Assembly: GCA_964560565.1 (NCBI GenBank)
Contig: CAZLMF010000014.1
Coordinates: 1 to 28,482 of the forward strand
From: CAZLMF01 sp964560565
GTDB taxonomy: Bacteria > Bacillota > Clostridia > Oscillospirales > Ruminococcaceae
Length of the DNA stretch: 28,482 nt
Reading direction: 5' to 3'
Below the pieces are notes generated by a model. The model ran no database searches. It was not told where the DNA came from and saw only the letters and a list, made by a program, of their open reading frames with translations. The translations under genes and the position numbers were made by a program. Shown here one piece after another: positions 7,095 through 15,413 of this stretch (the first letter of the stretch is position 1; every line of letters starts with the position of its first letter).

Positions 7095-8528
7095 CTACTT
7101 GACATTCCAGCTCTCAAGGTAAATATCCTTTGCAGAAAACACAATATAGACATCATGCTCACCGCTGATTTTATCCGTAAAATCTGCGTTCAAATCCTGC
7201 CAATCAGATGTTGAAAAGTCAAGTGACGCCACTGCATCAGAATTCACATCATCTAGGCGAAACTCAATCGTGCCCTCACCCTTAACCCTTGCAATAAGAC
7301 TTCTAGCGCCCTGTGCAAAGTCAGCTCCTTTGATATATATCCACGAGCCTGAATTTAAGCTTTGTGCCGCCATTTCCCCTACCTTGCCTGAATTCTCATG
7401 CCACATTTCAGCACTGGTGAACATTGTACAGCCGCTCACCTTGTCAAAGGGGTTTAGCGTCTTAATTTGCGAAACCCCACCTCGTGTAGCCTTTTGCAAA
7501 GGAATAGTCAAGGTGCTCTCATCCATTATAAGCTCCTCTACGCATAAGCTCCTAAAGCCTCCCTTAGTGGGCATATCCTCCTGCAAAAGCATTGTATGAT
7601 GGAAAAGATAATTCACTCCCTTATACTTTTCAAGGTGAGTATGGTTGTTACAATCATCCATGCCCGAATCACCTGAATTTAGGAAGTAATGTCCTCTATA
7701 CTCCCAAGAATCGGTGTCAAGTGGGGTTTTCGAGGTCATATAAGCCATTGAACATCTTGTGGGCGTGTCATAGCCCTCGTAATCCCATTGATAGCGGTCT
7801 ACCCAGCTTGTATTAAAAGTGTAAACATAGGTGTCATTGATGGAGTTTAGCTCACTTGCCTCATAAAAGTATGGAGCATGGATAGTCGCAAAATCACTTG
7901 CAAGGGAAATCATATCCTCACCCAGCTGAACAATTTTACATACATCGGGCATATATTCTGTACTTTGCTCACCACGACCACCTCCAAAGGTAAGCCAGCC
8001 AATACCATTGTCATCAATGCACACACCCGGGTCAAAAGGCTCAGGGCTATTCACAAGCCCGTCCATACCCTTATAAATTAACGGCTTGCCCAAGGGGTCG
8101 CTCCATGGGCCTGTGGGGTTTGTGGCGGTGATAACTCCAACTCCGCATCCACTATTTGAAAAGTACAAGTAAAAGTGCGTAAGCCCGTCCGCCTCAACCC
8201 TTGAAGCTATTGAGGGCGCCCAAGAATTATAAATCCACGGCGCAACAGTTGCAAGATCAATTAAACCGTGATAAGTCCAGTTTACCATATCGTCAGTTGA
8301 GTATATTACAAGGGACTTAATTTGCTCATAGGTGTTTTTCCCGTCATTTCCCACAGCGTCATACTGCTGATGGTCGTTTGTGCCGTAAAGATACAACCTG
8401 CCGTTATACTCCACAGCCGTAGGATCAGCACAAAAAATGTTTGAGGAAATGGGATTTGCCGTTCCCTCGTTTTTGTAAGCAAGCTTGCTTATATTTTCAA
8501 TCTTCGTTGTTTTGTTTCTGTTTTCCAT
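7095..8528 (-). CDS. GH43 arabinofuranosidase/xylosidase-type enzyme with C-terminal CBM6
   Basis: A 477-residue five-bladed propeller enzyme of family GH43 (~25-340) with a C-terminal CBM6-type sandwich (~355-477, ending DVYIVFSAKDIYLESWNVK). Motifs: CADPTAVEYNGRLYLYGTND carries the likely catalytic base Asp35, PEPFDPGVCIDDNG the pKa-tuning Asp166, and APYFYEASEL the general acid Glu223. The opening is typical of arabinoxylan arabinofuranohydrolase-like GH43 proteins. Removal of arabinose or xylose from arabinoxylan or oligosaccharides is likely, but GH43 specificity varies. The start is well supported (AAAGGGGAG, then ATG 8528) and there is no signal peptide. That is odd for a protein with a polymer-binding module and implies action on imported oligosaccharides. 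It diverges from the nitroreductase and shares no operon. Confidence 0.92.
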   Translation of the reverse strand: MENRNKTTKIENISKLAYKNEGTANPISSNIFCADPTAVEYNGRLYLYGTNDHQQYDAVGNDGKNTYEQIKSLVIYSTDDMVNWTYHGLIDLATVAPWIYNSWAPSIASRVEADGLTHFYLYFSNSGCGVGVITATNPTGPWSDPLGKPLIYKGMDGLVNSPEPFDPGVCIDDNGIGWLTFGGGRGEQSTEYMPDVCKIVQLGEDMISLASDFATIHAPYFYEASELNSINDTYVYTFNTSWVDRYQWDYEGYDTPTRCSMAYMTSKTPLDTDSWEYRGHYFLNSGDSGMDDCNNHTHLEKYKGVNYLFHHTMLLQEDMPTKGGFRSLCVEELIMDESTLTIPLQKATRGGVSQIKTLNPFDKVSGCTMFTSAEMWHENSGKVGEMAAQSLNSGSWIYIKGADFAQGARSLIARVKGEGTIEFRLDDVNSDAVASLDFSTSDWQDLNADFTDKISGEHDVYIVFSAKDIYLESWNVK

Positions 8529-8669
8529 AATACTCCCCTTTATTCTTTATCAATTTTAAGCTTTTGTAGTGCTATCGTGATACATTGAAAAGACAACTAT
8601 TCTCACCTTAACATATATGAATTACCAAAGTCAACCGTAAGGCAACATAAAGTTTTGGCAAATCTCACT

Positions 8670-8697
8670 TTGCAATTTAAAGGAATTATGGTATATT
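8670..8697 (+). promoter_or_regulatory. Sigma-A promoter of the nitroreductase gene
   Basis: TTGCAA (8670-8675), 16 bases, TATATT (8692-8697). The predicted transcription start near 8704 puts the hairpin at 8716-8758 inside the leader. Confidence 0.6.
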
Positions 8698-8715
8698 ATA
8701 AATAGGAAGCTTTTT

Positions 8716-8758
8716 CTATTGTTGTGCTACTAAATGTAATTTAGTAGCACAACAATAG
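8716..8758 (+). promoter_or_regulatory. Perfect 20-bp leader hairpin before the nitroreductase
   Basis: Arms 8716-8735 and 8739-8758 are perfectly complementary over 20 bases (CTATTGTTGTGCTACTAAAT and its complement) around the loop GTA. No T-run follows on either strand, so it does not look like a standard terminator. It ends 22 bases before the ribosome site. It could be an operator, an mRNA-stabilising stem, or a small inverted-repeat insertion. Confidence 0.75.
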
Positions 8759-8790
8759 TCAATGAGCGTTTAGGACATTAGGAGGAGAAA

Positions 8791-9462
8791 ATGAGCATAT
8801 TGGAAGCGATTCAAGCACGTCATAGTGTGCGACGTTATCTTGACAAACCCATTGCGCAAAGCGTTATAGATGCATTACAGGCGGAAATTGATGCCTGTAA
8901 CAAAGAGGGCAGTTTGCATATTCAGCTTGTGACCGGCGAACCAAAAGCCTTTGACGGATTTATGGCGCATTACGGGAAGTTTTCGGGCGTGCAGAATTAT
9001 ATAGCACTTGTGGGGAAGAAATCAGCTGACCTTGAAGAAAAGCTGGGTTATTACGGCGAGCGTATTGCGCTTTTAGCGCAAACCCTGGAGCTTAATACCT
9101 GTTGGGTTGCGGCGACTGTTTCTAAAAGTACGGTGAAGAAAAATATTCAAATAGGTAGCGGAGAAAAACTTAGTCTTGTCATTTCTCTGGGTTATGGCGA
9201 AACACAAGGCACTACACGAAAAAGCAAGCTTATGGAACAGCTATGTTACATAAACGGCGATATGCCTGACTGGTTTAGAAATGGAATGGAGTGCGTTATA
9301 CTTGCGCCTACCGCCACAAATCAGCAGAAGTTTTTGTTTTCCCTTGACGGTAACTCTGTTAGCGCAAAATCAACAGGCGGTTTCTATTCAATGGTGGATT
9401 TGGGCATCGCAAAATATCATTTTGAAGTCGGCGCAGGAGCTAATAACTTTAGCTGGAAATAA
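8791..9462 (+). CDS. Nitroreductase-family FMN protein (TM1586-like)
   Basis: A 223-residue nitroreductase-fold protein. ARHSVRRYLDKPI near the N-terminus is the usual FMN phosphate-binding start. YYGERIALLAQTLELNTCWVA and KLSLVISLGYGE match the helical core and FMN-proximal strand of this group, and the size and C-terminal layout fit the TM1586 subgroup of putative nitroreductases. Such enzymes reduce nitro, quinone or flavin-type substrates with NAD(P)H; the natural substrate is unknown. AGGAGGAG lies just before ATG 8791. It is a single gene with its own promoter, a large leader hairpin and a terminator at 9480-9514. Confidence 0.88.
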   Translation: MSILEAIQARHSVRRYLDKPIAQSVIDALQAEIDACNKEGSLHIQLVTGEPKAFDGFMAHYGKFSGVQNYIALVGKKSADLEEKLGYYGERIALLAQTLELNTCWVAATVSKSTVKKNIQIGSGEKLSLVISLGYGETQGTTRKSKLMEQLCYINGDMPDWFRNGMECVILAPTATNQQKFLFSLDGNSVSAKSTGGFYSMVDLGIAKYHFEVGAGANNFSWK

Positions 9463-9479
9463 AAAAACTATTACATATT

Positions 9480-9514
9480 AAATCACGGAAGCGTAATAAC
9501 CGCTTCCGTGATTT
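9480..9514 (+). terminator. Terminator after the nitroreductase
   Basis: A perfect 14-bp stem AAATCACGGAAGCG / CGCTTCCGTGATTT with a 7-base loop. The T-run is short (ATTT). Confidence 0.75.
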
Positions 9515-9542
9515 AAGTTATAAGACGAAATCTGTGGTTGGT

Positions 9543-9559
9543 AAAGCCTTTGAAAGGCT
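9543..9559 (-). terminator. Short terminator after the GH59 reading frame
   Basis: On the minus strand AGCCTTT-C-AAAGGCT is followed by TTACC. It begins inside the second stop codon (9560-9558), which fits a gene that once ended there and not at 9624. Confidence 0.5.
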
Positions 9560-9626
9560 ACAAGCCGTTACTTGCTTTTTCCTTTTTTACAGCTGCAATT
9601 GCAATCCCAGCTCCCACTCCAATTTA
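9558..9626 (-). pseudogene. In-frame C-terminal membrane anchor lost behind a TAA stop
   Basis: Directly after the GH59 stop (TAA, 9626-9624), the same frame continues with a hydrophobic stretch and a Lys tail (GVGAGIAIAAVKKEK...) and ends at TAG 9560-9558, next to a hairpin. With the preceding NNIV this makes a normal C-terminal anchor of a surface protein, so the TAA looks like a nonsense mutation. Confidence 0.6.
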
Positions 9627-12149
9627 AACTATGTTGTTTGTGGCTTTGTCCTTATTGTCTTGTGTCAGATACGCTGTGCCACCGGACACTTCAACGCTGT
9701 CAAGATTAAAAGTCCCCGACTTAACTGTAAACTCTGCTTTGTGAGTGCCCTTTTCAAGGCCGTCTTGCATATAGGATATTTCTCTAATGCCCGTGACGGG
9801 AACGGCATAATTTCCGTCGACAACTTCTCCATCAATCGATACTGAAACCACCGTTCCCGACTGCGCTTCCCCAGTAACCGCAAAGCCGTCACCATCAAAA
9901 TCAACAGTAAAGGAAGTTCTCTCCTGTCCTGTAGAAAGTGTTCTCTTGTAGTTTTTGAATGTGCCTATTGTCGTATGATTCCACTCACCACTATAATTAA
10001 CGCAAAGGTCAGTGTTGTCAAAGCGTGTGATATAAGCCTGCACGCCCTGTGCTTCCAGGGCGGAAACATTGTCAAAGCAGTTGTTGTTAAGGGAGCTAAA
10101 TAGCGCGGCACGCCCTGCACTTTGAATAGGCTCATTTTTGGTGATATATTTAATAACTGCCTCACCATTGATAAAACACTTCACAGTATTGTATGCAGCC
10201 TCAATTTTAAGCTTTGTCCAAGCGGATGGGTCAAAGCTATGAAGCGTACCACTTTGCAAAACAATATTGCTCCTCCAAAGCTTGTAGCTGCCGCTTGCGT
10301 TTAGTTGAAGCCAGTATCCGCTAAGCCCTGCATATCCCGAATTATAGCGAAGTCCTACTCCCGTATAATTTGAATCGGCATTATCACTTTTTGCAAAGGT
10401 AACATCAACCGACACGCTGTAATTGAACCAACGGTCGTCACCGAAGTTTGTGGTGGGGTCAGGAGTCCAGCCCCATTCCTTTGCTTTAAGCTCTGGGGTA
10501 ATCATCTGCATAACAACATTGTTACCATCAATATTGCGCACCTCGAATGCGCCGCCCTGGTCGGTGGTGTAGCGGGGAGCATTGCCCCTTGAGGATAGAT
10601 AATTCTCGTCATAGTTGAAATACTCAAAGTCATCTGTATAGGGTAGAGACAAAATTGTCCTTTCGCTGTCATCGGGATTTGAATAGTCAGTTTCCTCAAG
10701 CTTTATTGTTGACACTGTCACAATGGAGCTTGGCTTTACTACTACACTATATGTGTAGGTATCGCCCTTTGATATAGGCGTAATCGTATCGGTTTTCTTA
10801 AAATAGTTTTCGTCGTAGCGTCCGCTGTCAGGACCTCTTGTTTCCCATATCTCAACCACCGATGATGCCTTGGCAAGATTTGAAACGGTGAAATTGTAGG
10901 TGATAGGCTCTGAGGTGGTGTTGGTGATAACGGTGCTATAATCCCCTGTTTCGGTATCGGTTGAAGTCACATAGCTATAAACGGAATCCGCTAGGCCGTG
11001 ACCATCTCCGCCATTCTTTGCGTCTGCATAGGATGCACCGTCAACAAACGCCCAACCCTTTTTCATAAACTGCGAGAAGTGCAGCGAAATGAAGAAACCA
11101 TTGTCGAGCATATAGTAACCACTCCAAGGGTCGCTTGCGAGGATAAACTGCTTCTGGCAGTAGGTTACACCGTCATAATAAGCGGAAACAACAGGCTGAT
11201 ACTGGCACATAGTCATTCTGCCGTTGGGGTACATCATAATATTTCTGTTTGCAATGTCAAGTGCGCCGTTAAGACCATCAAGTCCCGAGCCACCCTCATC
11301 AAAGCGATATGTACCCTGTGCATAGCTCATTGAAGTGCTGCCCTCGCTAAACCAAAGCTCCTTGCCATATTCATACGCAAGGCTTTGTGCCGCCTCTGTG
11401 GAACGGCTTGTATAATGGCTTCCTATTACATCGATAGCGTTCAGAAGTTCCTCATTTCCAAGCATTTTGTCCGCAATAATCCAAGTACATACCTCATCGC
11501 CTGCCACTATTTTAATTTTGGAATAGTCATAAGGGCAATCCTTTTCACTTTTAAGCGTTTTTGAAAGGTATATAATCCAGTTTTCATCGTAGGCACGTTC
11601 ATTTTGCGTTGTGCTTACATAATCAAATTTTATTCCGTAGGTCTCAAAAGCAGCATCTAGGGTTTCCTTGTACCACTTATACCTTGCCTCATATACATCA
11701 TCAGCCTCAGCGACCCAAACAGGCTCGCTCCACCAAAGCATATCAAGGCTCAAATCAGGATTTATTGTTTTTGCGTCAGCCGCCAACTGATAGCCTGCGC
11801 CTCTCGTAACGTCTGCTTTTTCGTCCTGCGTTCTCTTTACAGAAGGCTCTGTGCCCGATGATGAGTTAACATCCGAGCCCATCTCAAGCTTTAAAAAGGT
11901 TATACCAATGCCCTTTTCGCCGAAAATGTAGTTCATTATTTCCCAGTATGCATCGGGGTTTTCGGCTTTATAGTCAAGTAGTAGTCTTGAGGAATTGTTC
12001 CCCGAAACCATTCCAGCACCACGAAACAGCATAGTTTCAAGAGTGTTGGCATTTTCACCGTTGATTACAATGTTTGTTAGCTCGTTCATTTCTTCCTCCG
12101 CTAGATATTTGTCGACGTAATAAGTGTCATTGCCATTGTGATTCCACAA
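9624..12149 (-). CDS. GH59 galactocerebrosidase-like beta-galactosidase, probably damaged at both ends
   Basis: The 841-residue frame matches family GH59. The TIM barrel (~40-345) starts GAGMVSGNNSSRLLLDY. It has TTQNERAYD with the general acid Glu184 and LWFSEGSTS with the nucleophile Glu269. A beta domain (~360-490) and a LamG-like lectin domain (~515-700) follow, as in galactocerebrosidase. An extra sandwich (~710-835, YSGEWNHTTIGTFKNYKRTL) is probably a carbohydrate-binding module. The only start in frame is TTG 12149, without a ribosome site and just after a stop. A signal-peptide start in another frame lies directly upstream (ATG 12183), and an anchor-like tail follows the stop in frame. 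The intact protein was probably exported and membrane anchored. The natural substrate would be a terminal beta-galactoside. It follows the araC gene at 12282-13106. Confidence 0.85.
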   Translation of the reverse strand: MWNHNGNDTYYVDKYLAEEEMNELTNIVINGENANTLETMLFRGAGMVSGNNSSRLLLDYKAENPDAYWEIMNYIFGEKGIGITFLKLEMGSDVNSSSGTEPSVKRTQDEKADVTRGAGYQLAADAKTINPDLSLDMLWWSEPVWVAEADDVYEARYKWYKETLDAAFETYGIKFDYVSTTQNERAYDENWIIYLSKTLKSEKDCPYDYSKIKIVAGDEVCTWIIADKMLGNEELLNAIDVIGSHYTSRSTEAAQSLAYEYGKELWFSEGSTSMSYAQGTYRFDEGGSGLDGLNGALDIANRNIMMYPNGRMTMCQYQPVVSAYYDGVTYCQKQFILASDPWSGYYMLDNGFFISLHFSQFMKKGWAFVDGASYADAKNGGDGHGLADSVYSYVTSTDTETGDYSTVITNTTSEPITYNFTVSNLAKASSVVEIWETRGPDSGRYDENYFKKTDTITPISKGDTYTYSVVVKPSSIVTVSTIKLEETDYSNPDDSERTILSLPYTDDFEYFNYDENYLSSRGNAPRYTTDQGGAFEVRNIDGNNVVMQMITPELKAKEWGWTPDPTTNFGDDRWFNYSVSVDVTFAKSDNADSNYTGVGLRYNSGYAGLSGYWLQLNASGSYKLWRSNIVLQSGTLHSFDPSAWTKLKIEAAYNTVKCFINGEAVIKYITKNEPIQSAGRAALFSSLNNNCFDNVSALEAQGVQAYITRFDNTDLCVNYSGEWNHTTIGTFKNYKRTLSTGQERTSFTVDFDGDGFAVTGEAQSGTVVSVSIDGEVVDGNYAVPVTGIREISYMQDGLEKGTHKAEFTVKSGTFNLDSVEVSGGTAYLTQDNKDKATNNIV

Positions 12150-12183
12150 ATATTACCGCTGATAATAGTTTTCTAAGCATCAT
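12148..12183 (-). pseudogene. Out-of-frame signal peptide start of the GH59 gene
   Basis: AAAGGGAG lies 7 bases before ATG ATG (12183 and 12180). The frame reads MMLRKLLSAVIF, a typical export signal start, but then drifts out of frame with the GH59 protein and stops after 6 more residues. The hydrophobic core is short, so more than a single base may be missing. Confidence 0.6.
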
Positions 12184-12281
12184 ATAAAGACTCCCTTTAT
12201 GTCATAGCTTATGAGATAAGCATACACATAAAAGGAGTAGTTTTCAATCTTAAATTTTTAGTAATCCCAAACATTTGAACA

Positions 12282-13106
12282 TTAACATTGCCTTGAACCT
12301 TTGTATTTTCGGTATTCGCTCGGCGAAACTCCTTCATATTTGCGAAAAACCATACCGAAGTAGGTGGGGTTTTGATAACCCACCATTTCACCTATTTCCG
12401 CAATACTGCGCTTAGTGCTTTCAAGCTGTGATTTTGCCTGCGATATGCGTAGCCTTGCGACATAATCCAGCGGTCGCATTCCCATTTTCGCTTTAAACAG
12501 ACGGCAGAAATGCTGCAAAGAAATGCCCGATACTCCTGCAAGCTCACCAAGAGTTATATCCTCGTTGAAATGCTCGTTTATATATATAACAGCCGATTCG
12601 ACAGGGCTTTCTGCAAACTTGTCCGAAACCTCTGCAAAAAGCTTTCTTGCTGTCAATATGTAGTCATACAGGAGCTTTGAGCATTTCTCACTGCCCCATA
12701 AGGGATCTGCGGCGGCGGAAAACAGCATATCAAAGAGCTTTTTAAGCTTGCCTATATTAGCCGATTCCTTTACGGCAGCTTCCGCAAAGCCCAGCACTCT
12801 CATAAGCTCAGATAAGTATTTACCTCTAAACACAACCCAATAGGTTGAAAGTTTATCCGCTTTTGGGTAGTATTCATGAGGGACTTTCGGTGTTATGTAA
12901 AACAAGCTACCTGCCGTCAACTCAAACTTTTTACCGTCTATTTCAAGTATACACTCGCCGCTATCAACAAATAAAATCTGATGTGATACAAGCCCGTCCT
13001 CACGTCGGACATGATACTCCGGGTCGGAAATTCCTATGCCGGAAAGATAAAAAGGCAGGTCAATCTGATTTCCTATGATTGGATAAATCGAGTTGTACAT
13101 AAGCAC
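12282..13106 (-). CDS. AraC-family transcription regulator (next to GH59)
   Basis: A 274-residue AraC/XylS-type regulator. An N-terminal cupin-like sensor (~20-130, ILEIDGKKFELTAGSLFYITPKVPHEY) would bind a sugar. The C-terminal domain (~170-268) has two helix-turn-helix units: DITLGELAGVSGISLQHFCRLFK and RSIAEIGEMVGYQNPTYFGMVFRK, ending GVSPSEYRKYK. It is transcribed from a strong promoter (13137-13165) on the same strand as GH59, about 100 bases away, so control of GH59 is likely. The ribosome site (AAAGGCGGTG) is weak. Confidence 0.92.
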   Translation of the reverse strand: MLMYNSIYPIIGNQIDLPFYLSGIGISDPEYHVRREDGLVSHQILFVDSGECILEIDGKKFELTAGSLFYITPKVPHEYYPKADKLSTYWVVFRGKYLSELMRVLGFAEAAVKESANIGKLKKLFDMLFSAAADPLWGSEKCSKLLYDYILTARKLFAEVSDKFAESPVESAVIYINEHFNEDITLGELAGVSGISLQHFCRLFKAKMGMRPLDYVARLRISQAKSQLESTKRSIAEIGEMVGYQNPTYFGMVFRKYEGVSPSEYRKYKGSRQC

Positions 13107-13136
13107 CGCCTTTGTCGGATGTTATTAGTCAATGTA

Positions 13137-13165
13137 ATTATAACTTTAAGAATGACTTAGGTCAA
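13137..13165 (-). promoter_or_regulatory. Sigma-A promoter of the araC gene
   Basis: Minus strand TTGACC (13165-13160), 17 bases, TATAAT (13142-13137), giving a leader of ~25 bases. Confidence 0.8.
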
Positions 13166-13231
13166 TATGTAAACCATGCTTGACATAATTTGTAATGGAA
13201 TTGTCACCTTTTGCGGCTTCAAACTTTAGAA

Positions 13232-13263
13232 AACCGCCCTGAAACAATTGTTTCGGGGCGGTT
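13232..13263 (-). terminator. Terminator after the fucosidase-GH5 operon
   Basis: A 32-base inverted repeat with 16-base arms and one T-G mismatch (AACCGCCCTGAAACAA / TTGTTTCGGGGCGGTT). It lies 46 bases after the GH5 stop, followed on the minus strand by TTCTAAAGTTT. Confidence 0.75.
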
Positions 13264-13308
13264 ATGTTTGGTTAGCTTTTTTGGGGGTTGATTGCATAAG
13301 CAACGGGT

Positions 13309-13818
13309 TTATTCAGATAAGTTATCCATCATTTTTCTAAGCTTTTCTTCATCGTCAAACTTAAAGGTTTCACGATTGTAAAATCCACCCGGTGTATCCC
13401 AGAGAACAGGGCACATGTTTTTCTCGTAGATTGCCTTTGTAACATCCACTGTGTAGTTTCGTCTAACCTCTTCAGTTTTATTGTCGCCAAAGCAACCATA
13501 CTCGCCTATTATAACAGGGATGCCATTGCTGNNNNNNNNNNNNNNNNNNNNNNNNNNNNNNNNNNNNNNNNNNNNNNNNNNNNNNNNNNNNNNNNNNNNN
13601 NNNNNNNNNNNNNNNNNNNNNNNNNNNNNNNCCATTGCTGTTACTGTTTGAGGGCTCACCCATGAACCGCCTGCCTCAAATGTATTACCGAGATTGATAC
13701 CTAACCCCATGTCACGAACTAGCTCCATTGTTGTCATACTTTTCAATGCACTGTCGGAACATGAAGTAAATAAAAGAATGGCTGCTGCTATCAGCGACAA
13801 AAATGACATTTTTCTCAT
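13309..13818 (-). CDS. GH5 endoglucanase-like lipoprotein, interrupted by an assembly gap
   Basis: The start is ATG 13818 (ribosome site GAGGAGAG; fucosidase stop only 31 bases upstream). The N-terminal piece has a lipoprotein signal (MRKMSFLSLIAAAILLFTSC, Cys20), then MELVRDMGLGINLGNTFEAG, the standard opening of GH5 endoglucanases, most like subfamily 4. The C-terminal piece contains VIIGEYG with the nucleophile Glu, then CPVLWDTPG and a typical end. The acid/base Glu and most of the barrel are missing in the 100-N gap. A normal GH5 domain needs ~200 more residues, so the real gene is ~600 bases longer and the visible length means nothing. The enzyme would cut beta-1,4-glucan, xyloglucan or mannan at the cell surface. 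Being in an operon with the fucosidase favours a fucosylated polymer. Confidence 0.88.
   Translation of the reverse strand: MRKMSFLSLIAAAILLFTSCSDSALKSMTTMELVRDMGLGINLGNTFEAGGSWVSPQTVTAMXXXXXXXXXXXXXXXXXXXXXXXXXXXXXXXXXXSNGIPVIIGEYGCFGDNKTEEVRRNYTVDVTKAIYEKNMCPVLWDTPGGFYNRETFKFDDEEKLRKMMDNLSE
13532..13631. other. Assembly gap of 100 N inside the GH5 gene
   Basis: Exactly 100 unknown bases. The same nine bases, CCATTGCTG, lie immediately on both sides (13523-13531 and 13632-13640), which suggests that the contig edges were poorly resolved. Confidence 0.97.
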
Positions 13819-13849
13819 ATTACTCTCCTCATATTTTCCTGTGTACGGA

Positions 13850-15265
13850 TTAGTCGGCTGTACCATAAATGCCCAAGAACGATATTGCAGGGAAAACTCT
13901 TGAATCATTAATATTTAGTGTTATTCTCTTTGTCTTTGTATTTGGAATATTAACTATACGCTTATGCCCAATCACTGTGCCTTCGTATAGAACTTTATCG
14001 TCCTCATCTGTTATTGTAAATCTTTCAACGCGTTGGCTGAGCAAAATGTTTTCCTTTATTATAATGCTGTTTATTCTAACTGCATTGTCCCATTGCGCTG
14101 TAATTGATACCTTGTTTTTATTCCCTTGCGGACGGTAGTAAGCTGAGTAATCATCGTTGCGTACATTGTCTACTTCATAGCCGTTTTCAACGCTGTCAGC
14201 ACTGAGTTTAGCGCTTTGTAGAAGATTGGTTTTGTATGTGTTTCTAAGATACTCGCCTATTTCACTAAGCCGTTTTACATCGTTCTCGTGGAACAGACCA
14301 TCAGGAGTCGGTGGGATATTAAGCAAAAAGGTTGCATTGCCGCCTACTGAATTATTGTAAATATTGATAAGCTCGTCGAGAGGGCGCACTTTATCGTCCT
14401 CATATTTGTGGTAAAACCAACCCGGTCTTATGGAGGTGTTAACCTCAGCGGGATACCATGTAAGCTCATCTTCATTCGCAAGGATTTCTCTGCTGCCTAA
14501 GTCGAAGTCCCATGCGTGAACCTGACGGTTCCTAAACTCCTCATTGTCCTGCTGTTGACTGCTTTCAGCAATTTTTTCGGTGTCCATTGTACGCTTTGGT
14601 ACAACGTTCCATTCTGACGGTCTTGTATGACCTGCCTCGTTGCCGCACCAGCGTATATCTGGGCCGCAAACATTTATGCAAGCGTTGGGCTGCAACTCAC
14701 GGATAACGCTGTAGTATCTATCCCAGTCATAAAATTGCTTTTTGCCGTTTTCACCCTCTCCGCAAGCGCCATCAAACCATACAGAAAAAACCTCACCGTA
14801 TTGCGTAAGCAACTCTGTAAGTTGGTTTACAAAGTAGTCATCATACTTTTCTCCATACCCATAGGAGGAGTTGTTCATATCCCATGGTGATAAATATACA
14901 CCGAATTTCAGATTGTATTTTTTGCAAGCGTCAGCAACTTCTCTCACTATATTGCCTTTGCCGCCTTTGTAAGGGCTGGATTTAACTGAATGCTCTGTGT
15001 ATTTGCTTGGCCACAAGCAGAAACCGTCATGGTGCTTGCAGGTGAGAATAAGTCCCTTCATACCTGCCGACTCTATTGCCGCCGCCCATTGCAGCGCGTC
15101 AAATTTAATCGGGTTGAACAGCTGCGGATCTTCCTTGCCGTTGCCCCATTCACTGTCTGTAAAAGTATTCATCGAAAAATGAACGAAACTATAAAATTCA
15201 AGTTCCTGAAACTTTACCTGCCTTTCTGTCGGCAGTACTTTAACTAATCTCTCATCTAAAGTCAT
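13850..15265 (-). CDS. GH29 alpha-L-fucosidase
   Basis: A 471-residue GH29 enzyme. ATG 15265 is chosen because AAAGGA lies 6 bases upstream; an in-frame TTG at 15304 lacks a site. The barrel (~15-335) has FVHFSMNTFTDSEWG, the substrate-binding HHDGF (His78, His79), FGVYLSPWD and VWFDGACGEG with the nucleophile Asp165. The sequence is closest to the plant-type GH29 group that removes alpha-1,3/4 or branched fucose, but linkage cannot be fixed from sequence. The C-terminal part (~350-471) is a discoidin/F5-F8-like sandwich. There is no signal peptide, so it would act in the cytoplasm on imported oligosaccharides. It is first in an operon with the GH5 lipoprotein, driven by the promoter at 15379-15406 with the shared 29-bp operator. 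Confidence 0.94.
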   Translation of the reverse strand: MTLDERLVKVLPTERQVKFQELEFYSFVHFSMNTFTDSEWGNGKEDPQLFNPIKFDALQWAAAIESAGMKGLILTCKHHDGFCLWPSKYTEHSVKSSPYKGGKGNIVREVADACKKYNLKFGVYLSPWDMNNSSYGYGEKYDDYFVNQLTELLTQYGEVFSVWFDGACGEGENGKKQFYDWDRYYSVIRELQPNACINVCGPDIRWCGNEAGHTRPSEWNVVPKRTMDTEKIAESSQQQDNEEFRNRQVHAWDFDLGSREILANEDELTWYPAEVNTSIRPGWFYHKYEDDKVRPLDELINIYNNSVGGNATFLLNIPPTPDGLFHENDVKRLSEIGEYLRNTYKTNLLQSAKLSADSVENGYEVDNVRNDDYSAYYRPQGNKNKVSITAQWDNAVRINSIIIKENILLSQRVERFTITDEDDKVLYEGTVIGHKRIVNIPNTKTKRITLNINDSRVFPAISFLGIYGTAD

Positions 15266-15378
15266 ACTAATCCTTTCCGTATCGTAAAACACAATGACAC
15301 CCAAAACGCCATCTTGCTTTACACCAATACTGGGTTGTTCTCTATTAAACTCTTCTTTGTACTAAATGCTACATCTTT

Positions 15379-15406
15379 ATAATACAATTTTTTTATTATA
15401 AAACAA
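15379..15406 (-). promoter_or_regulatory. Promoter of the fucosidase-GH5 operon
   Basis: Minus strand TTGTTT (15406-15401), 16 bases, TATTAT (15384-15379). The -35 box is imperfect, as expected for an activator-dependent promoter. It lies 7 bases after the 29-bp operator, exactly as at the beta-galactosidase gene. Confidence 0.75.
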
Positions 15407-15413
15407 GGTCACT

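Noticed and set aside
12147..12149. TTG as the natural start of GH59
   Set aside because: There is no ribosome site and a stop codon lies two codons upstream, while a signal-peptide start with a good site lies just ahead in another frame.
15266..15304. N-terminal extension of the fucosidase from TTG 15304
   Set aside because: No ribosome site, whereas ATG 15265 has AAAGGA at good spacing.
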